A stretch of 64,000 bases of DNA from Candidimonas humi (GCF_019166065.1 NZ_JAHTBN010000004.1:248001-312000), one strand, 5' to 3'. Counted from the first letter of the stretch, positions 1-8,814 are shown. Numbers and translations: made by a program. Notes: generated by a model not told the origin, from the sequence alone.

Positions 1-467
1 AAGTGCTGGGCACGGCGGCCGACGTCAAGTTCACCGAGATCCCCTACAAGGGTTCGGGCCCGGTCGTCGCCGCGCTGCTCGGCGGCCAGGTGGACTTCGC
101 CATCCTGGATAGCGCCGCGGTGATGCCCTCGGTGCGCGCCGGCCGCCTGAATGCGCTGGCGGTGACTTCCGCCAAGCGTTCCGACGCGCTGCCGGGCATC
201 CCGACCGTGGACGAGTCCGGCCTGCCGGGCTTCGAGGTGCCGATCTGGACCGGCCTGGTGGCGCCGGCCGGCACGCCCAAGGACGTGGTGCAGACCCTGG
301 ACCATGCGCTGGCGCAGATCCTGGCCGAGCCCGACGTGAAGCAGAAGTTCAAGCAGCTCGGCATGGATGTGGGCGAAGCCGACAGCCAGGTGCTGGAAAC
401 CAAGATACAGGACGATATCAAGCGCTGGACCGCGGCCGCCAAGAAGGCCGGCATGCATTACGAATAA
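1..467 (+). CDS. Bug-family solute-binding protein, 3' end only
   Basis: C-terminal part of a periplasmic binding protein of the Bug/TctC family (tripartite tricarboxylate transporter receptors); the gene begins upstream of the window. The visible 155 residues carry the family's typical second half: an IPYKGSGP segment, GGQVDFAILD, RAGRLNALAVTS, then a P-TVDESGLPGFEVPIWTGL segment and a helical C-terminus. Such proteins bind carboxylates in the periplasm. No membrane subunits (TctA/TctB) are visible nearby. It is followed immediately by a LysR gene on the same strand, which may be co-transcribed. The ligand cannot be predicted. Confidence 0.9.
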   Translation, partial: VLGTAADVKFTEIPYKGSGPVVAALLGGQVDFAILDSAAVMPSVRAGRLNALAVTSAKRSDALPGIPTVDESGLPGFEVPIWTGLVAPAGTPKDVVQTLDHALAQILAEPDVKQKFKQLGMDVGEADSQVLETKIQDDIKRWTAAAKKAGMHYE

Positions 468-468
468 G

Positions 469-1470
469 GTGGCCAGGCCTGCGCGCGGCGCCGGCTCCGG
501 CGCCACGCCGCCCGAACCTCGCGCGGACGCAACGCCCCGGCGCCCCGATGCCGTGCCGGCTCCCGCCGGCCGGCCGACCCTGCGCCAGTTGCAGGTGTTC
601 GTGCACGCATACCGGCTCGGCAGCCTGACGCAGGCGGCCCGGGCCGTGCATGTCACGCAATCGGCCGCCAGCGTCGCTTTGCAGCACCTGGAAGAATCCC
701 TCGGCATCCTGCTGTTCGACCGCGACGGCCGCGCCTTGAGCCCCACGCCCCAGGCGCGCGAAGTCTTCGAGATGGCGCAGCGGGTGCTCCATGGCATGGA
801 CCACCTGGTGCACAATGCGCGCGGCCTGGCCGCGCGGCACCAGGGCACGCTGCGCTTTGCCGTCACCGCGGCGATCGCGGCGACGATCGCGCCCATGGTG
901 CTGAAGCGGTTCCGCGGCCTGTACCCCGGTATCCGACCCATCATGCACGACGTGGGGCCCGAGCAATTGGTGGCGCCGGTGCTGGAGCGCCAGGTGGAAT
1001 TCAGCATCGGCACGCCCGACGCCGGAACCTCGGCAGTGCAACTGACCCCATTGCTGCGCGATCGCCTGGCGGTGATCTGCCCCGCGGACAATCCCCTGGC
1101 GGCGCGCGAGCGCCTGACATGGCGCGACCTGGACGGCGTGCCCATCATCACGGTGCGGCCGGCCAACGGGATCCGCTCGGTAGTGGACAAGGCCATGGCG
1201 CAGGCCGGGCTGGCCCTGGAGCCGAGTTGGGAAGTGTCTTATCTGGCGACGGCGCTGGCCTTGACGGCGCGCGGCCTGGGGGTGTCGGTGCTGCCGCGCT
1301 ATCTGATCGCGGCGGCGCCGTATCCGGAGCTGCGCACCCGGGTCCTGCACGAACCCGAGGTGCTGCGCACCCTGTATTTGATTTCTTCGAAGGAATACAG
1401 CCTGTCGCCGGCGGCGCAGGCGCTGGTCGACATGTTCACCGAGACGCTGCACTCGGCGGCGGCGCCCTAG
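469..1470 (+). CDS. LysR-family transcriptional regulator
   Basis: LysR-type regulator with an N-terminal winged helix-turn-helix (LRQLQVFVHAYRLGSLTQAA... TQSAASVALQHLE) and a C-terminal periplasmic-binding-like effector domain. The first in-frame start after the upstream Bug stop is GTG 469, but this gives about 40 residues of Ala/Pro/Arg-rich extension before the HTH. GTG 553 would give about 305 residues, the usual family length, so the start is uncertain; neither has a clear Shine-Dalgarno sequence. It probably regulates the neighbouring Bug gene or the convergent flavin monooxygenase. The effector is unknown. Confidence 0.85.
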   Translation: MARPARGAGSGATPPEPRADATPRRPDAVPAPAGRPTLRQLQVFVHAYRLGSLTQAARAVHVTQSAASVALQHLEESLGILLFDRDGRALSPTPQAREVFEMAQRVLHGMDHLVHNARGLAARHQGTLRFAVTAAIAATIAPMVLKRFRGLYPGIRPIMHDVGPEQLVAPVLERQVEFSIGTPDAGTSAVQLTPLLRDRLAVICPADNPLAARERLTWRDLDGVPIITVRPANGIRSVVDKAMAQAGLALEPSWEVSYLATALALTARGLGVSVLPRYLIAAAPYPELRTRVLHEPEVLRTLYLISSKEYSLSPAAQALVDMFTETLHSAAAP

Positions 1471-1621
1471 AGCAAGTTCGGCGCAAATGATTTACCGCCT
1501 TCTCGCAGTGCCCGCCACATGCAGTGCTCGAAGACTGTAAACATCTAGCCTGAAAATGCCCTAAGCACGGCGCCTCGGGCCGGCTGACGGCGCGCACAGG
1601 CTCGCCGCCGCGGATTGGCTT

Positions 1622-3298
1622 TTATCGAACGTTATCGGGTTGCGGTGCCGGCCGCGCGCCGCGTAGCGTGTCCACGAGCGCGTCCAGGTCGCGAGGCCAC
1701 GCATCGCCGCGCCAGGCGATGTGCTGGTCGCTGCGCAGCAGGACCATCTTGTGGCGATATTGCCGCTGGCGCGGGTCGGCGCCGTCCGCGTCGACGATCT
1801 GCAAGGGGATGCCCCGCGCTGCGGCGGCGTGTTGCAGCGGCGCGGCGTCGCACGCCGGGTCCAGGCGCAGCAGCGTATAGCCGTCGCCGAGCCGGTCGAA
1901 GACCGGCGTGCCGTCGGCCAGCACGAAGTACGGCGCGCGGCAGCCCGGCGCCGTGGATGCGGTGTAGCTGCCCATGGAGTAGGCCGGCGCGGCCTCGCCG
2001 TCATAGGCGATCAGGGGCGAATGGTCGTAGAAGTAGCCGAAATTCAGGCCGGCGCAGCAGTATTGCTGCACGTTCAGTTCGTAGGCTTCGCGCCCCAGCT
2101 GGGCGCGCAGCGCGTCGCCTTCGGGACCGGGCTGCTCGATGTCCTGCGGCACGGCCTTGCGCTGGCGCGCCATGGCGATCGCATGGTTCATGGCAAAGTA
2201 CGACACTTGTTCCGTGATGGGCTGGCGCTCGGCCGCGTAGGCGTCGAGGATGCCGGGCTCGCCCCAGCCCTGCAGGCGCGCGGCCAGGCTCCAGGCCAGG
2301 TTGGAGGCATCGGCGATGCCGGCGTTCATGCCGTAGCCGGCGTACGGCACCCACAAATGGGCCGAGTCGCCGCACAGGAATACGCGCCGGTCGCGGAAGC
2401 GGTCGGCCACCAGCCTGCGGCCGTACCAGTCTTCCTTGCTGACGATCTCGTAGCGGAAGTCGGGGCCGACTCCCAGGATGGTGCGTATGCAGGCATCGCG
2501 GTCCACCGATTCGAAATCGGCTTCGTCCTCGCGCAAGTAGTTGTGCACCAGCCAGAGTTCGCGGCCGTCTATCGCATAGACGTTGCCGCTGCGCCGCGGA
2601 TTCAGCGAGAACGTGGCCCAGGCCGGCTGCTGGCGCTGCAGGCCCAGCAGATCGGGTGCGCGCAGGAAGGTCGACTGCACGCGCTGCACTACGGCGTCGC
2701 CCTCGAGCTTCGCGCCTATCTGCTTGCGCACCAGCGACCTGCCGCCGTCGCAGCCCATAAGGTATTCGCAGCGCACGGATATTTCTTCGCCGCTGTCGAT
2801 GTCGCGCACTTGGGCGCGCACGCCCTGCTCGTCCTGGCTGAAGCCGGTCAGTTCCTTGCGGTTCAGGATCGTGATCCCGGGCTGCGCCTCGGCATGCAGG
2901 AACAGGATGGGTTCGAGATAGATCTGATTGATGCGATGCGGCGGCTCGGCCGTGGGCCATCCGGTGTCCGGGCCTTGCGTGGTGGTGTAGCGGTCGCGCC
3001 GGCAGGGGATGGGAATGCGCGTCAGTTCCAGGCCGGTGGTGGTGGTGCGATAGGAAATGTCGTGCGGATAGTCTTCGGGCAGGCCCGCGGCGCGCACCTT
3101 TGCCGCCACGCCCAGGCGGCGGAAGATTTCCATGGAGCGCGCCGAGACGTGATTGCATTTCACGTTGGGCGGTTCGAGCCGCCGGCGCGGCTCGACGATG
3201 AGCACGGGTATGCCGCGCGCGGCCAGTTCCATGGCCAGGACCAGCCCCACTGGGCCGGCGCCGGCAATCAGTACGCGTGTTTCGATATCTGCAGCCAT
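1622..3298 (-). CDS. FAD-dependent aromatic monooxygenase (PheA/TfdB/MhpA-like)
   Basis: Class A flavoprotein hydroxylase of 558 residues. The N-terminal Rossmann FAD motif GAGPVGL is at about residues 13-19, the DG region reads YLMGCDGGRS, and the GDSAH motif of the FAD pyrophosphate site is followed by GYGMNAGIADASNLAW. A C-terminal thioredoxin-like tail, as in phenol and MhpA-type hydroxylases, follows. The start was set at ATG 3298 because GGAGG lies six bases upstream; an ATG 15 bases further upstream overlaps that site. Such enzymes use NAD(P)H and O2 to hydroxylate a phenolic ring. The substrate is unknown; the adjacent IclR gene and dioxygenase operon suggest an aromatic pathway. Confidence 0.88.
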   Translation of the reverse strand: MAADIETRVLIAGAGPVGLVLAMELAARGIPVLIVEPRRRLEPPNVKCNHVSARSMEIFRRLGVAAKVRAAGLPEDYPHDISYRTTTTGLELTRIPIPCRRDRYTTTQGPDTGWPTAEPPHRINQIYLEPILFLHAEAQPGITILNRKELTGFSQDEQGVRAQVRDIDSGEEISVRCEYLMGCDGGRSLVRKQIGAKLEGDAVVQRVQSTFLRAPDLLGLQRQQPAWATFSLNPRRSGNVYAIDGRELWLVHNYLREDEADFESVDRDACIRTILGVGPDFRYEIVSKEDWYGRRLVADRFRDRRVFLCGDSAHLWVPYAGYGMNAGIADASNLAWSLAARLQGWGEPGILDAYAAERQPITEQVSYFAMNHAIAMARQRKAVPQDIEQPGPEGDALRAQLGREAYELNVQQYCCAGLNFGYFYDHSPLIAYDGEAAPAYSMGSYTASTAPGCRAPYFVLADGTPVFDRLGDGYTLLRLDPACDAAPLQHAAAARGIPLQIVDADGADPRQRQYRHKMVLLRSDQHIAWRGDAWPRDLDALVDTLRGARPAPQPDNVR

Positions 3299-3444
3299 TT
3301 TTCCTCCAGGCAAGCCGCGTCCCGGGCCGCGCGCATCGCGTCGCCATGGACGACAGGCGGCGGGCGCAGGGGACGCTCGATGCCCTTATTGCATCATCAT
3401 CCGGCCTGGGAATAAATCGGATTTAATTCATCGACCCATCGTTT

Positions 3445-4254
3445 TTATCGATGGCCCAGCGCCTGCGACAGCTTGCGGCTCTCGGTGTTGAGCAGGGCGG
3501 CGATTTCCGCTACCCGCTTGTCGTCCATGCGCACGCTGGGGCCGAACACCGCCAGCGAGCCCGCTATGCGGTCGCCGGTGTCGAAGATGGGTACGGCCAC
3601 GGCGACCGCGCCCGTGATGAGCTCGTCCTTGCTGGTGGCGTAGCCGCGCTTGCGGGTGACCTGCAGTTCCTGGGCGTAGGCCTGCGCATCGAAGGGCGTG
3701 CCTTCCAGGTATTCGCGCAACTGTTCGGGCGCCAGGTCGGTGTAGGCCAGGATCACGCGGCCGCTGGCGCCCAGCACCATTTTCTCGCGATAGCCCACAC
3801 CGCGCCGGAAGCTCAGCGGATTCTGGCTGGGCAGCTCGGCGGCGCACATGCGGTACATGCCCTGGGGGATGAACAGGGCGGCCGTCTCGCCGCTTTCCTC
3901 CCAGACCCGGCGCAGATAGGGCTGGGCCAGGGCGCTGATGTCCAGGTGCGACGTCCATACGTGGGACAGGTGCGCCACGGACGGCCCGAGCCGGAACTTC
4001 TGGGGGTCTCCGGACGAAGTCACGAAGCCTTTCTGTTCCAGCGTGTACAGCAGCCGGTACAGGGTCGGCCGGCTCAGGTCGACGCGCTTGATGAGGTCGG
4101 AGACGCTCAGCTCGAAGTCCGCCGGCGTGAAAGCCATGAGGATGTCCAGGGCCCGGTCTACCGCGCGCACCCCATCGGATGATTTCTCGGAGTTTGCCAT
4201 GTCTGTTCTGTTTGCCGAGCCGGTCGCGAGCACCGCTCGAGTGTCTTGTGTCAT
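3445..4254 (-). CDS. IclR-family transcriptional regulator
   Basis: 269 residues. The N-terminal winged HTH (VRAVDRALDILMAFTPADFELSVSDLIKRV, then SRPTLYRLLYTLEQKGFV) is followed by the IclR effector-binding domain. The gene is transcribed toward the flavin monooxygenase and divergently from the reductase/dioxygenase operon that starts at 4512, so it probably controls that shared 257-bp promoter region. IclR regulators of aromatic catabolism act as repressors or activators bound by pathway substrates. A shorter start at the internal MANSEKSS is possible. Confidence 0.9.
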   Translation of the reverse strand: MTQDTRAVLATGSANRTDMANSEKSSDGVRAVDRALDILMAFTPADFELSVSDLIKRVDLSRPTLYRLLYTLEQKGFVTSSGDPQKFRLGPSVAHLSHVWTSHLDISALAQPYLRRVWEESGETAALFIPQGMYRMCAAELPSQNPLSFRRGVGYREKMVLGASGRVILAYTDLAPEQLREYLEGTPFDAQAYAQELQVTRKRGYATSKDELITGAVAVAVPIFDTGDRIAGSLAVFGPSVRMDDKRVAEIAALLNTESRKLSQALGHR

Positions 4255-4361
4255 GAAAAAGCCGCAGCGCGGGCGCGGTCAGCGCACATTATAGATAGAG
4301 GCGAGCGGGAGTCATGCCGGGGTTGCCTCGCCATGGCCGCAGGCCCGCCGGCGAATAAATA

Positions 4362-4389
4362 TTGACACTGTCTATTTTATCCGTACAAT
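4362..4389 (+). promoter_or_regulatory. Sigma70-type promoter for the dioxygenase operon, with overlapping palindrome
   Basis: TTGACA at 4362-4367 and TACAAT at 4384-4389, separated by 16 bp, lie 120 bp upstream of the reductase start and in the divergent region with the IclR gene. The 9-base palindrome GACACTGTC (4364-4372) overlaps the -35 element and is a candidate operator for that IclR protein. The promoter match is seen; operator function is inferred. Confidence 0.6.
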
Positions 4390-4511
4390 GATAATTAATT
4401 CCATGCAATGGACAATACGCCAGGCGAGGCAAGGCGGATGGCATGGCCGGGCGGCAATGCGCCGCATCGAATGCCGGCCTGGCGCATAGGCAAGACATAC
4501 CGGAGACTTCC

Positions 4512-5507
4512 ATGAGTTCGACAGTACCGGTCACGCTGCTGTTTTCCGACGGCGTGGCACACCGGCTGGAAATACCCTGTGGCCAGAAGATCGTCGAGGC
4601 GGCCAGCGAGGCGGGGCTCGGCCTGCTGGTCGACTGTTCCAACGGCCAGTGCGGCACCTGTACCGCCCAGTTGCTGTCGGGCAAGGTCGAAATGGACGAC
4701 TACGATACGGCGATCCTGCCCGACGAAGACCGCGCCGCCGGCGCGGTGCTGCCCTGTGTATGCCGCCCCGCCACGTCTTGCGTGGTGGAGTTTCCCTACG
4801 AATCGTCCGAGGCCCTGGCCGAAGAGGCGCCCCCCATAGAAGGCATGGTCACGGCAGTCAGCCAGGTGGCCAGCGAAACCATGCTGCTCGAGGTCTCGAT
4901 CCCCGAAGGCATCCTGTTCGAGCCCGGCCAGTATGTGCGCATCCAGCCAGCGGGCACCGACATCCTGCGCTCGTATTCCATGGCCAACGCGCCGGGCAGC
5001 AATCGGCTCGAGTTCTTCGTGCGCCTGGTGCCCGACGGCGCGTTTTCCGGCTGGCTCGCTCATGCGCAGGCCGGCGACAAAGTGCAACTTAGCGTTCCCC
5101 ATGGCACGTTCTTCCTGCGCGACGAAGACCGGCCGCGCCTCTTCGTGGCCGGCGGCACGGGCGTCGCGCCGTTCCTGTCCATGCTGCGCGGCATGGACGA
5201 GGCGGCCCGGGCCTTGCCGACCACCTTCCTGATCGGCGCGCGCACCCCGGGCCATTTGTTTGCGCTGGGCGAATTGCAGGCCTTGCGCCAGGCGCTGCCG
5301 CACGTGGACGTCAAGCTGGCCGTCGAACAGGACGCCGCCGCCGATTGCCACCAGGGCTATGCCACCGACCTGATCGCCGGCCTGGGCCTGGACCCCGCGA
5401 CCCGCGTGTATCTGTGCGGGCCGCCGCCCATGGTCGAGGCCGGCCGCAAGGCCGCCGAGGCCGCCGGGCTGCCGCGCCAGGACGTGCTTTGCGAGCGCTT
5501 CAATTGA
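4512..5507 (+). CDS. Ring-hydroxylating dioxygenase reductase (2Fe-2S/FAD/NAD), BenC/AntC-like
   Basis: 331-residue electron-transfer protein. The N-terminal plant-type ferredoxin domain has ligands C42, C47, C50 and C82 (CSNGQCGTC spacing). An FAD-binding domain with the RSYSMAN motif follows, then an NAD-binding domain (VAGGTGVAPFLSML; CGPPPMVEAG near the end). This order matches reductases of class IB oxygenases such as benzoate and anthranilate dioxygenases. The start at ATG 4512 follows GGAGAC ten bases upstream. It is the first gene of the operon and would pass NADH electrons to the Rieske oxygenase encoded next. Assignment to benzoate versus anthranilate type is not possible from the sequence alone. 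Confidence 0.92.
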   Translation: MSSTVPVTLLFSDGVAHRLEIPCGQKIVEAASEAGLGLLVDCSNGQCGTCTAQLLSGKVEMDDYDTAILPDEDRAAGAVLPCVCRPATSCVVEFPYESSEALAEEAPPIEGMVTAVSQVASETMLLEVSIPEGILFEPGQYVRIQPAGTDILRSYSMANAPGSNRLEFFVRLVPDGAFSGWLAHAQAGDKVQLSVPHGTFFLRDEDRPRLFVAGGTGVAPFLSMLRGMDEAARALPTTFLIGARTPGHLFALGELQALRQALPHVDVKLAVEQDAAADCHQGYATDLIAGLGLDPATRVYLCGPPPMVEAGRKAAEAAGLPRQDVLCERFN

Positions 5508-5511
5508 CGCG

Positions 5512-5538
5512 CCTGCCGGGCCCGCCGGGCCCGGCAGG
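5512..5538. promoter_or_regulatory. Perfect 12-bp GC hairpin between reductase and oxygenase genes
   Basis: CCTGCCGGGCCC and its exact reverse complement are separated by a three-base loop, beginning four bases after the reductase stop. There is no following T-run, so it is unlikely to be a strong intrinsic terminator. It could instead define an mRNA 3' end or stabilise the reductase segment, lowering or separating expression of the downstream oxygenase genes. Confidence 0.6.
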
Positions 5539-5683
5539 CCGCCGGCCGTCGATGCCGCCGCTACATTTGCCGCGGCCGGATCGATAGGCGCAGCCGGCGG
5601 CACGGGCCGGGCGACAGATGCCGCCGGCATCGAGCCCCTGGCCGAATTCTTTCCGCTTTCGAATTACTCCAACGGAGATCCCC

Positions 5684-7057
5684 ATGATTCCGAGTACCCA
5701 AGAATCCCGCTACGACGCGATGGTCAACCTGCACGAGGGCGAGATCAGCCGCGCCATATTTTCCGATGCGGAAATCTTCCAGGAAGAACTGGAAAAGGTC
5801 TACACCCGCGCGTGGCTGTTCGTCGGCCATGAAAGCCAGGTTCCCAATCCCGGCGATTTCTTCACCTCGCGCATGGGCGCAGAATCGGTGATCCTGGCGC
5901 GCGACAAGAAGCGCAAGGTCCATGTGCTGCTGAATTCCTGCCGCCATCGCGGCATGAAGGTCTGCCAGTACGACCACGGCAATACGCAGTTGTTCACCTG
6001 CCCGTACCATAGCTGGAGCTACACCACCGACGGCAAATTGTTCGGGGTGCCGCAGTACAAGAACTTGTACGAAGGCTGCCTGGACAAGGAAGCGTGGTCG
6101 CTGATAGAAGTGCCCAAGATGGCGATCTACAAGGGCACGGTCTGGGCATCCTGGGACAAGGACGCGCCGGATTTCCTGACCTACCTGGGCGACGCCCGCA
6201 TCCACCTCGACCTGGCGCTGGACTGCCGCGACGGGCGCGAGGGCGGCTCTGAAGTATTGTTCGGCGTGCACAAGTGGGTGATCCCGTGCAACTGGAAGTT
6301 CGCCGCCGAAAATTTCCTGGGCGACACCTACCACAACGTGAGCCACCGTTCCGTCGACCTGATCGGCATAGGCCCCAGCGCCGAGGCGGGCGTCAAGGGC
6401 CGGCGCGACAACGAGCTGGAAAAAGCCCGGCATCTCTGGGTGAACTTCCCGGCCGGGCACGGCGTGCACAGCGCCATCATGCCCGAGAGTTGGGAATTCC
6501 TCGACACCTACCGCAACAACCCGATAGTGGCCGAATATTTCCGCCACTGCCACGAAGAACGCAAGCTGCGCCTGGGCGCCGACAAGTACCGCCTAGTGCC
6601 CTTCGTCGGCACCATCTACCCGAACACTTCCTACCACGGCAACCAGCCGCGTAGCCTGTGCGTGTGGCATCCGCACGGCCCAGAAGCCACCGAGGCCTGG
6701 CGCTTCTTCCTGGTCGATGCGGACGCCCCGCAAGAGGTCAAGGATTTCCTGCGCGTCTACTACATGCGCTATTCGGGTCCGGCCGGCATGACGGAACAGG
6801 ACGACATGGAAAACTGGAACTACGCCACTGCCGGTAGCCGCGGCGTGATCGCCAAGCGCTATCCCTACAATTACGCGCAATCGCTGGGCAAGGTCGCCAA
6901 CCCTGGCGATGCTCCTGTTCCGGGCCACGTCAGCCTGCAGGTCAGCGAAGAAAACCCGCGCCAGTTCTATCGCCGCTGGCGCGACTACATGAACGGCGCC
7001 GACTGGGATACCTTGCTGGGCGGCAAGGACCAGGGGCCGGCGAGCCTGGCTGCGTAA
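5684..7057 (+). CDS. Rieske non-heme iron dioxygenase, large (alpha) subunit
   Basis: 457 residues. The Rieske [2Fe-2S] centre is C86-x-H88 and C106-x2-H109. The mononuclear iron region reads ENFLGDTYHNVSHRS, with D214, H217 and H221 as candidate ligands, and the C-terminal acidic ligand lies in TEQDDMENW. The two iron histidines are separated by three residues, whereas I recall four or five in characterised enzymes. Start ATG 5684 follows GGAG seven bases upstream. The enzyme would insert O2 into an aromatic ring with electrons from the upstream reductase and partner with the beta subunit at 7966. Confidence 0.93.
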   Translation: MIPSTQESRYDAMVNLHEGEISRAIFSDAEIFQEELEKVYTRAWLFVGHESQVPNPGDFFTSRMGAESVILARDKKRKVHVLLNSCRHRGMKVCQYDHGNTQLFTCPYHSWSYTTDGKLFGVPQYKNLYEGCLDKEAWSLIEVPKMAIYKGTVWASWDKDAPDFLTYLGDARIHLDLALDCRDGREGGSEVLFGVHKWVIPCNWKFAAENFLGDTYHNVSHRSVDLIGIGPSAEAGVKGRRDNELEKARHLWVNFPAGHGVHSAIMPESWEFLDTYRNNPIVAEYFRHCHEERKLRLGADKYRLVPFVGTIYPNTSYHGNQPRSLCVWHPHGPEATEAWRFFLVDADAPQEVKDFLRVYYMRYSGPAGMTEQDDMENWNYATAGSRGVIAKRYPYNYAQSLGKVANPGDAPVPGHVSLQVSEENPRQFYRRWRDYMNGADWDTLLGGKDQGPASLAA

Positions 7058-7061
7058 TGCC

Positions 7062-7886
7062 ATGAGCGTAATCATCGTTACCGGCGGCACCTACGGACTG
7101 GGCCAGTCCATCACGGTCGAGCTGGCCCGCCGCGGCCACCAGGTCGTGGCCTTCGGCCTGAGCCAGGCGCAGATATCGAGCACGGCGCGGGGCTTCGAGA
7201 GCCTGCGGGCCGAACTGGAGGGCGCAGGCTGCGAGGCCGACGTGCTCGAGGCGGATGTGTCCAATGCCGAGGACGTGCGGCGCGTGGTCGAGCACGCCAT
7301 TGCGCGCCACGGCCGCATCGACGGCCTCGTCAACAACGCCGCCGTCGGCCCGCTCGGAACCGTGCTCACCACCGACGAGCCGACCTTCGATCGCATCGTC
7401 GGCGTGAACCTCAAGGGCACCTACCTGATGTCGCGCGCGGTCATTCCGCATATGGCGCGCACGGGCGGCGGCTCCATCGTCAACATCGGTTCCGGCGCCG
7501 GCTGGGGCAAGCCGAACATGGCGATCTACAGCGCGAGCAAGGGCGCGATCGTCGCGCTTAGCGCGGCCATGGCGTATGACCACTTCCACGACCACGTCCG
7601 CGTCAATGTCGCGATTCCCGGCGGGGGCGGCATTGTCTCGGGCATGAGCGTGGGCCGCATGGGCGGCGACGTAGACGCGTTCAAGAGCAGGCCGGCCCCG
7701 GGCACCGCCACCGGCCGTCCCATGGACGGGCGCGATCTCGCCAATGCGGTGGCGTTCCTGCTGTCGGACGAGGCGGCGGCGATTTCCGGCACCGTGATCG
7801 ATGTCGGCTGCTTCGCCCACCAGGGCGGCCCTGTCCCGGGCAGGCCCGTCTCGGGCGGTGCTATCCCAGCCGCCGCACCACGCTGA
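7062..7886 (+). CDS. SDR-family dehydrogenase (putative cis-dihydrodiol dehydrogenase)
   Basis: 274-residue short-chain dehydrogenase. The NAD(P)-binding TGGTYGLG motif is at residues 7-14, NNAA at about 91-94, a catalytic serine near 143 and Y156-x3-K160 in IYSASK. It starts four bases after the alpha-subunit stop and precedes the beta subunit. The operon position suggests it oxidises the cis-dihydrodiol or another alcohol made by the dioxygenase, restoring NADH. Placement of the dehydrogenase between the two oxygenase subunits is unusual. The substrate is inferred from context only. Confidence 0.85.
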   Translation: MSVIIVTGGTYGLGQSITVELARRGHQVVAFGLSQAQISSTARGFESLRAELEGAGCEADVLEADVSNAEDVRRVVEHAIARHGRIDGLVNNAAVGPLGTVLTTDEPTFDRIVGVNLKGTYLMSRAVIPHMARTGGGSIVNIGSGAGWGKPNMAIYSASKGAIVALSAAMAYDHFHDHVRVNVAIPGGGGIVSGMSVGRMGGDVDAFKSRPAPGTATGRPMDGRDLANAVAFLLSDEAAAISGTVIDVGCFAHQGGPVPGRPVSGGAIPAAAPR

Positions 7887-7965
7887 ACGGGCGGCCCATG
7901 CAATCGAATAGACCCCGGGCATGGAATCCCATGAATACGGGCATGTGATCGAAAAAGGAGTAATC

Positions 7966-8547
7966 ATGTCTGAATTGCTAGAACCGGCGCTCGAGCGGGC
8001 CACCCGCTTGCCGCGCGACGCAATGTACTACGAGGTCAAGCGCGAGATCGAGGAATTCCTCTACGACGAGGCGAACCTGCTCGACGACCGGCATTTCAAT
8101 GAATGGCTGGACACGCTTGCCGAAGACCTCGAGTACTTCATGCCCATGGAATACAACGTCAAGGCGGGCGAGCACGCGCAGCGCGAGCTCACCACCCGCG
8201 ACAAGCAGATGAGCTGGTTCAACGAAGGCAAATGGACGCTGGCCAAGCGCGTCGAGCAGATCCTGACCGGCGTGCACTGGGCCGAAGAGCCGCTGTCGCG
8301 CGTCAGCCGCATGGTGAGCAATGTGCAGCTCACCGCCATGGAAACGAATGCGGACGGTGAACTCGAAGTCGATGTGTCGAGCCGCTTCCTGAACTATCAG
8401 AACCGCTGCGAATACGAGCAGTACTTCTTCGTGGGCGACCGCAAGGACCGCATGCGCAGGACCGCCGAAGGCTGGAAGCTGGCGCGGCGCGAGATCCGCA
8501 TCCACCAGAACGTGCTGCTGGCCAAAAACCTCACCATTTTCTTCTGA
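7966..8547 (+). CDS. Rieske dioxygenase small (beta) subunit
   Basis: 193 residues of the NTF2-like beta-subunit family of ring-hydroxylating dioxygenases: an acidic N-terminal helix (FLYDEANLLDDRHFNEWLD), a central YFMPMEYNVK segment and a C-terminal RREIRIHQNVLLAKNLTIFF strand typical of this family. The subunit is structural and supports the alpha3beta3 hexamer. ATG 7966 is preceded by AAGGAG at 7955, a strong ribosome site; an in-frame ATG at 7921 lacks one. Confidence 0.92.
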   Translation: MSELLEPALERATRLPRDAMYYEVKREIEEFLYDEANLLDDRHFNEWLDTLAEDLEYFMPMEYNVKAGEHAQRELTTRDKQMSWFNEGKWTLAKRVEQILTGVHWAEEPLSRVSRMVSNVQLTAMETNADGELEVDVSSRFLNYQNRCEYEQYFFVGDRKDRMRRTAEGWKLARREIRIHQNVLLAKNLTIFF

Positions 8548-8561
8548 CGGAGGGCTGTGCC

Positions 8562-8744
8562 ATGCTCAACCTGAAGGACATCCTGATCGGACAAAACGTC
8601 CGCCTGAAAAACGGCGCCATCGCGGAAGTGACCGAGAACATGGGCGACGGCCTCTGGCTGCAGTTGCGCGATCCGCAGACGGGCGACGAGGATCTGGTCC
8701 ATTGCGAAGAGGTCGTGGAACTGGTGTCCGGACAGGCCAGTTAG
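8562..8744 (+). CDS. Small 60-aa protein of the dioxygenase operon
   Basis: 60 residues, starting 14 bases after the beta-subunit stop and preceded by ACGGAGGG, so it is very likely translated as the last gene of the operon. The sequence (LIGQNVRLKNGAIAEVTENM, then WLQLRDPQTGDEDLVHCEEV) looks like a small beta-barrel of SH3/KOW type. I do not recognise a family. A role as an oxygenase accessory or modulator is a guess from position only. Confidence 0.75.
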   Translation: MLNLKDILIGQNVRLKNGAIAEVTENMGDGLWLQLRDPQTGDEDLVHCEEVVELVSGQAS

Positions 8745-8814
8745 CAGTCAGCCGGCTGCCCGGCGATAGCCTTGCGGGGCTGGCGCCCGACGGCCGATCG
8801 CCTGTGTCCGCTGC

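Noticed and set aside
1471-1621. Possible small gene between the LysR and monooxygenase genes
   Set aside because: Short frames lack ribosome sites and the region shows no coding bias; nothing could be supported.
1721-3415. A 564-codon open frame on the plus strand opposite the flavin monooxygenase
   Set aside because: It mirrors the minus-strand gene in this high-GC DNA, has no recognisable motif, and the minus strand has complete FAD signatures and a ribosome site.
4443-4511. Longer reductase starting 23 codons upstream
   Set aside because: The ferredoxin domain begins at ATG 4512, which has GGAGAC upstream; the extension resembles no part of the family.
8744-8814. Terminator between the dioxygenase operon and the convergent PLP enzyme
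   Set aside because: No convincing stem followed by T's on either strand in the 70-bp gap.
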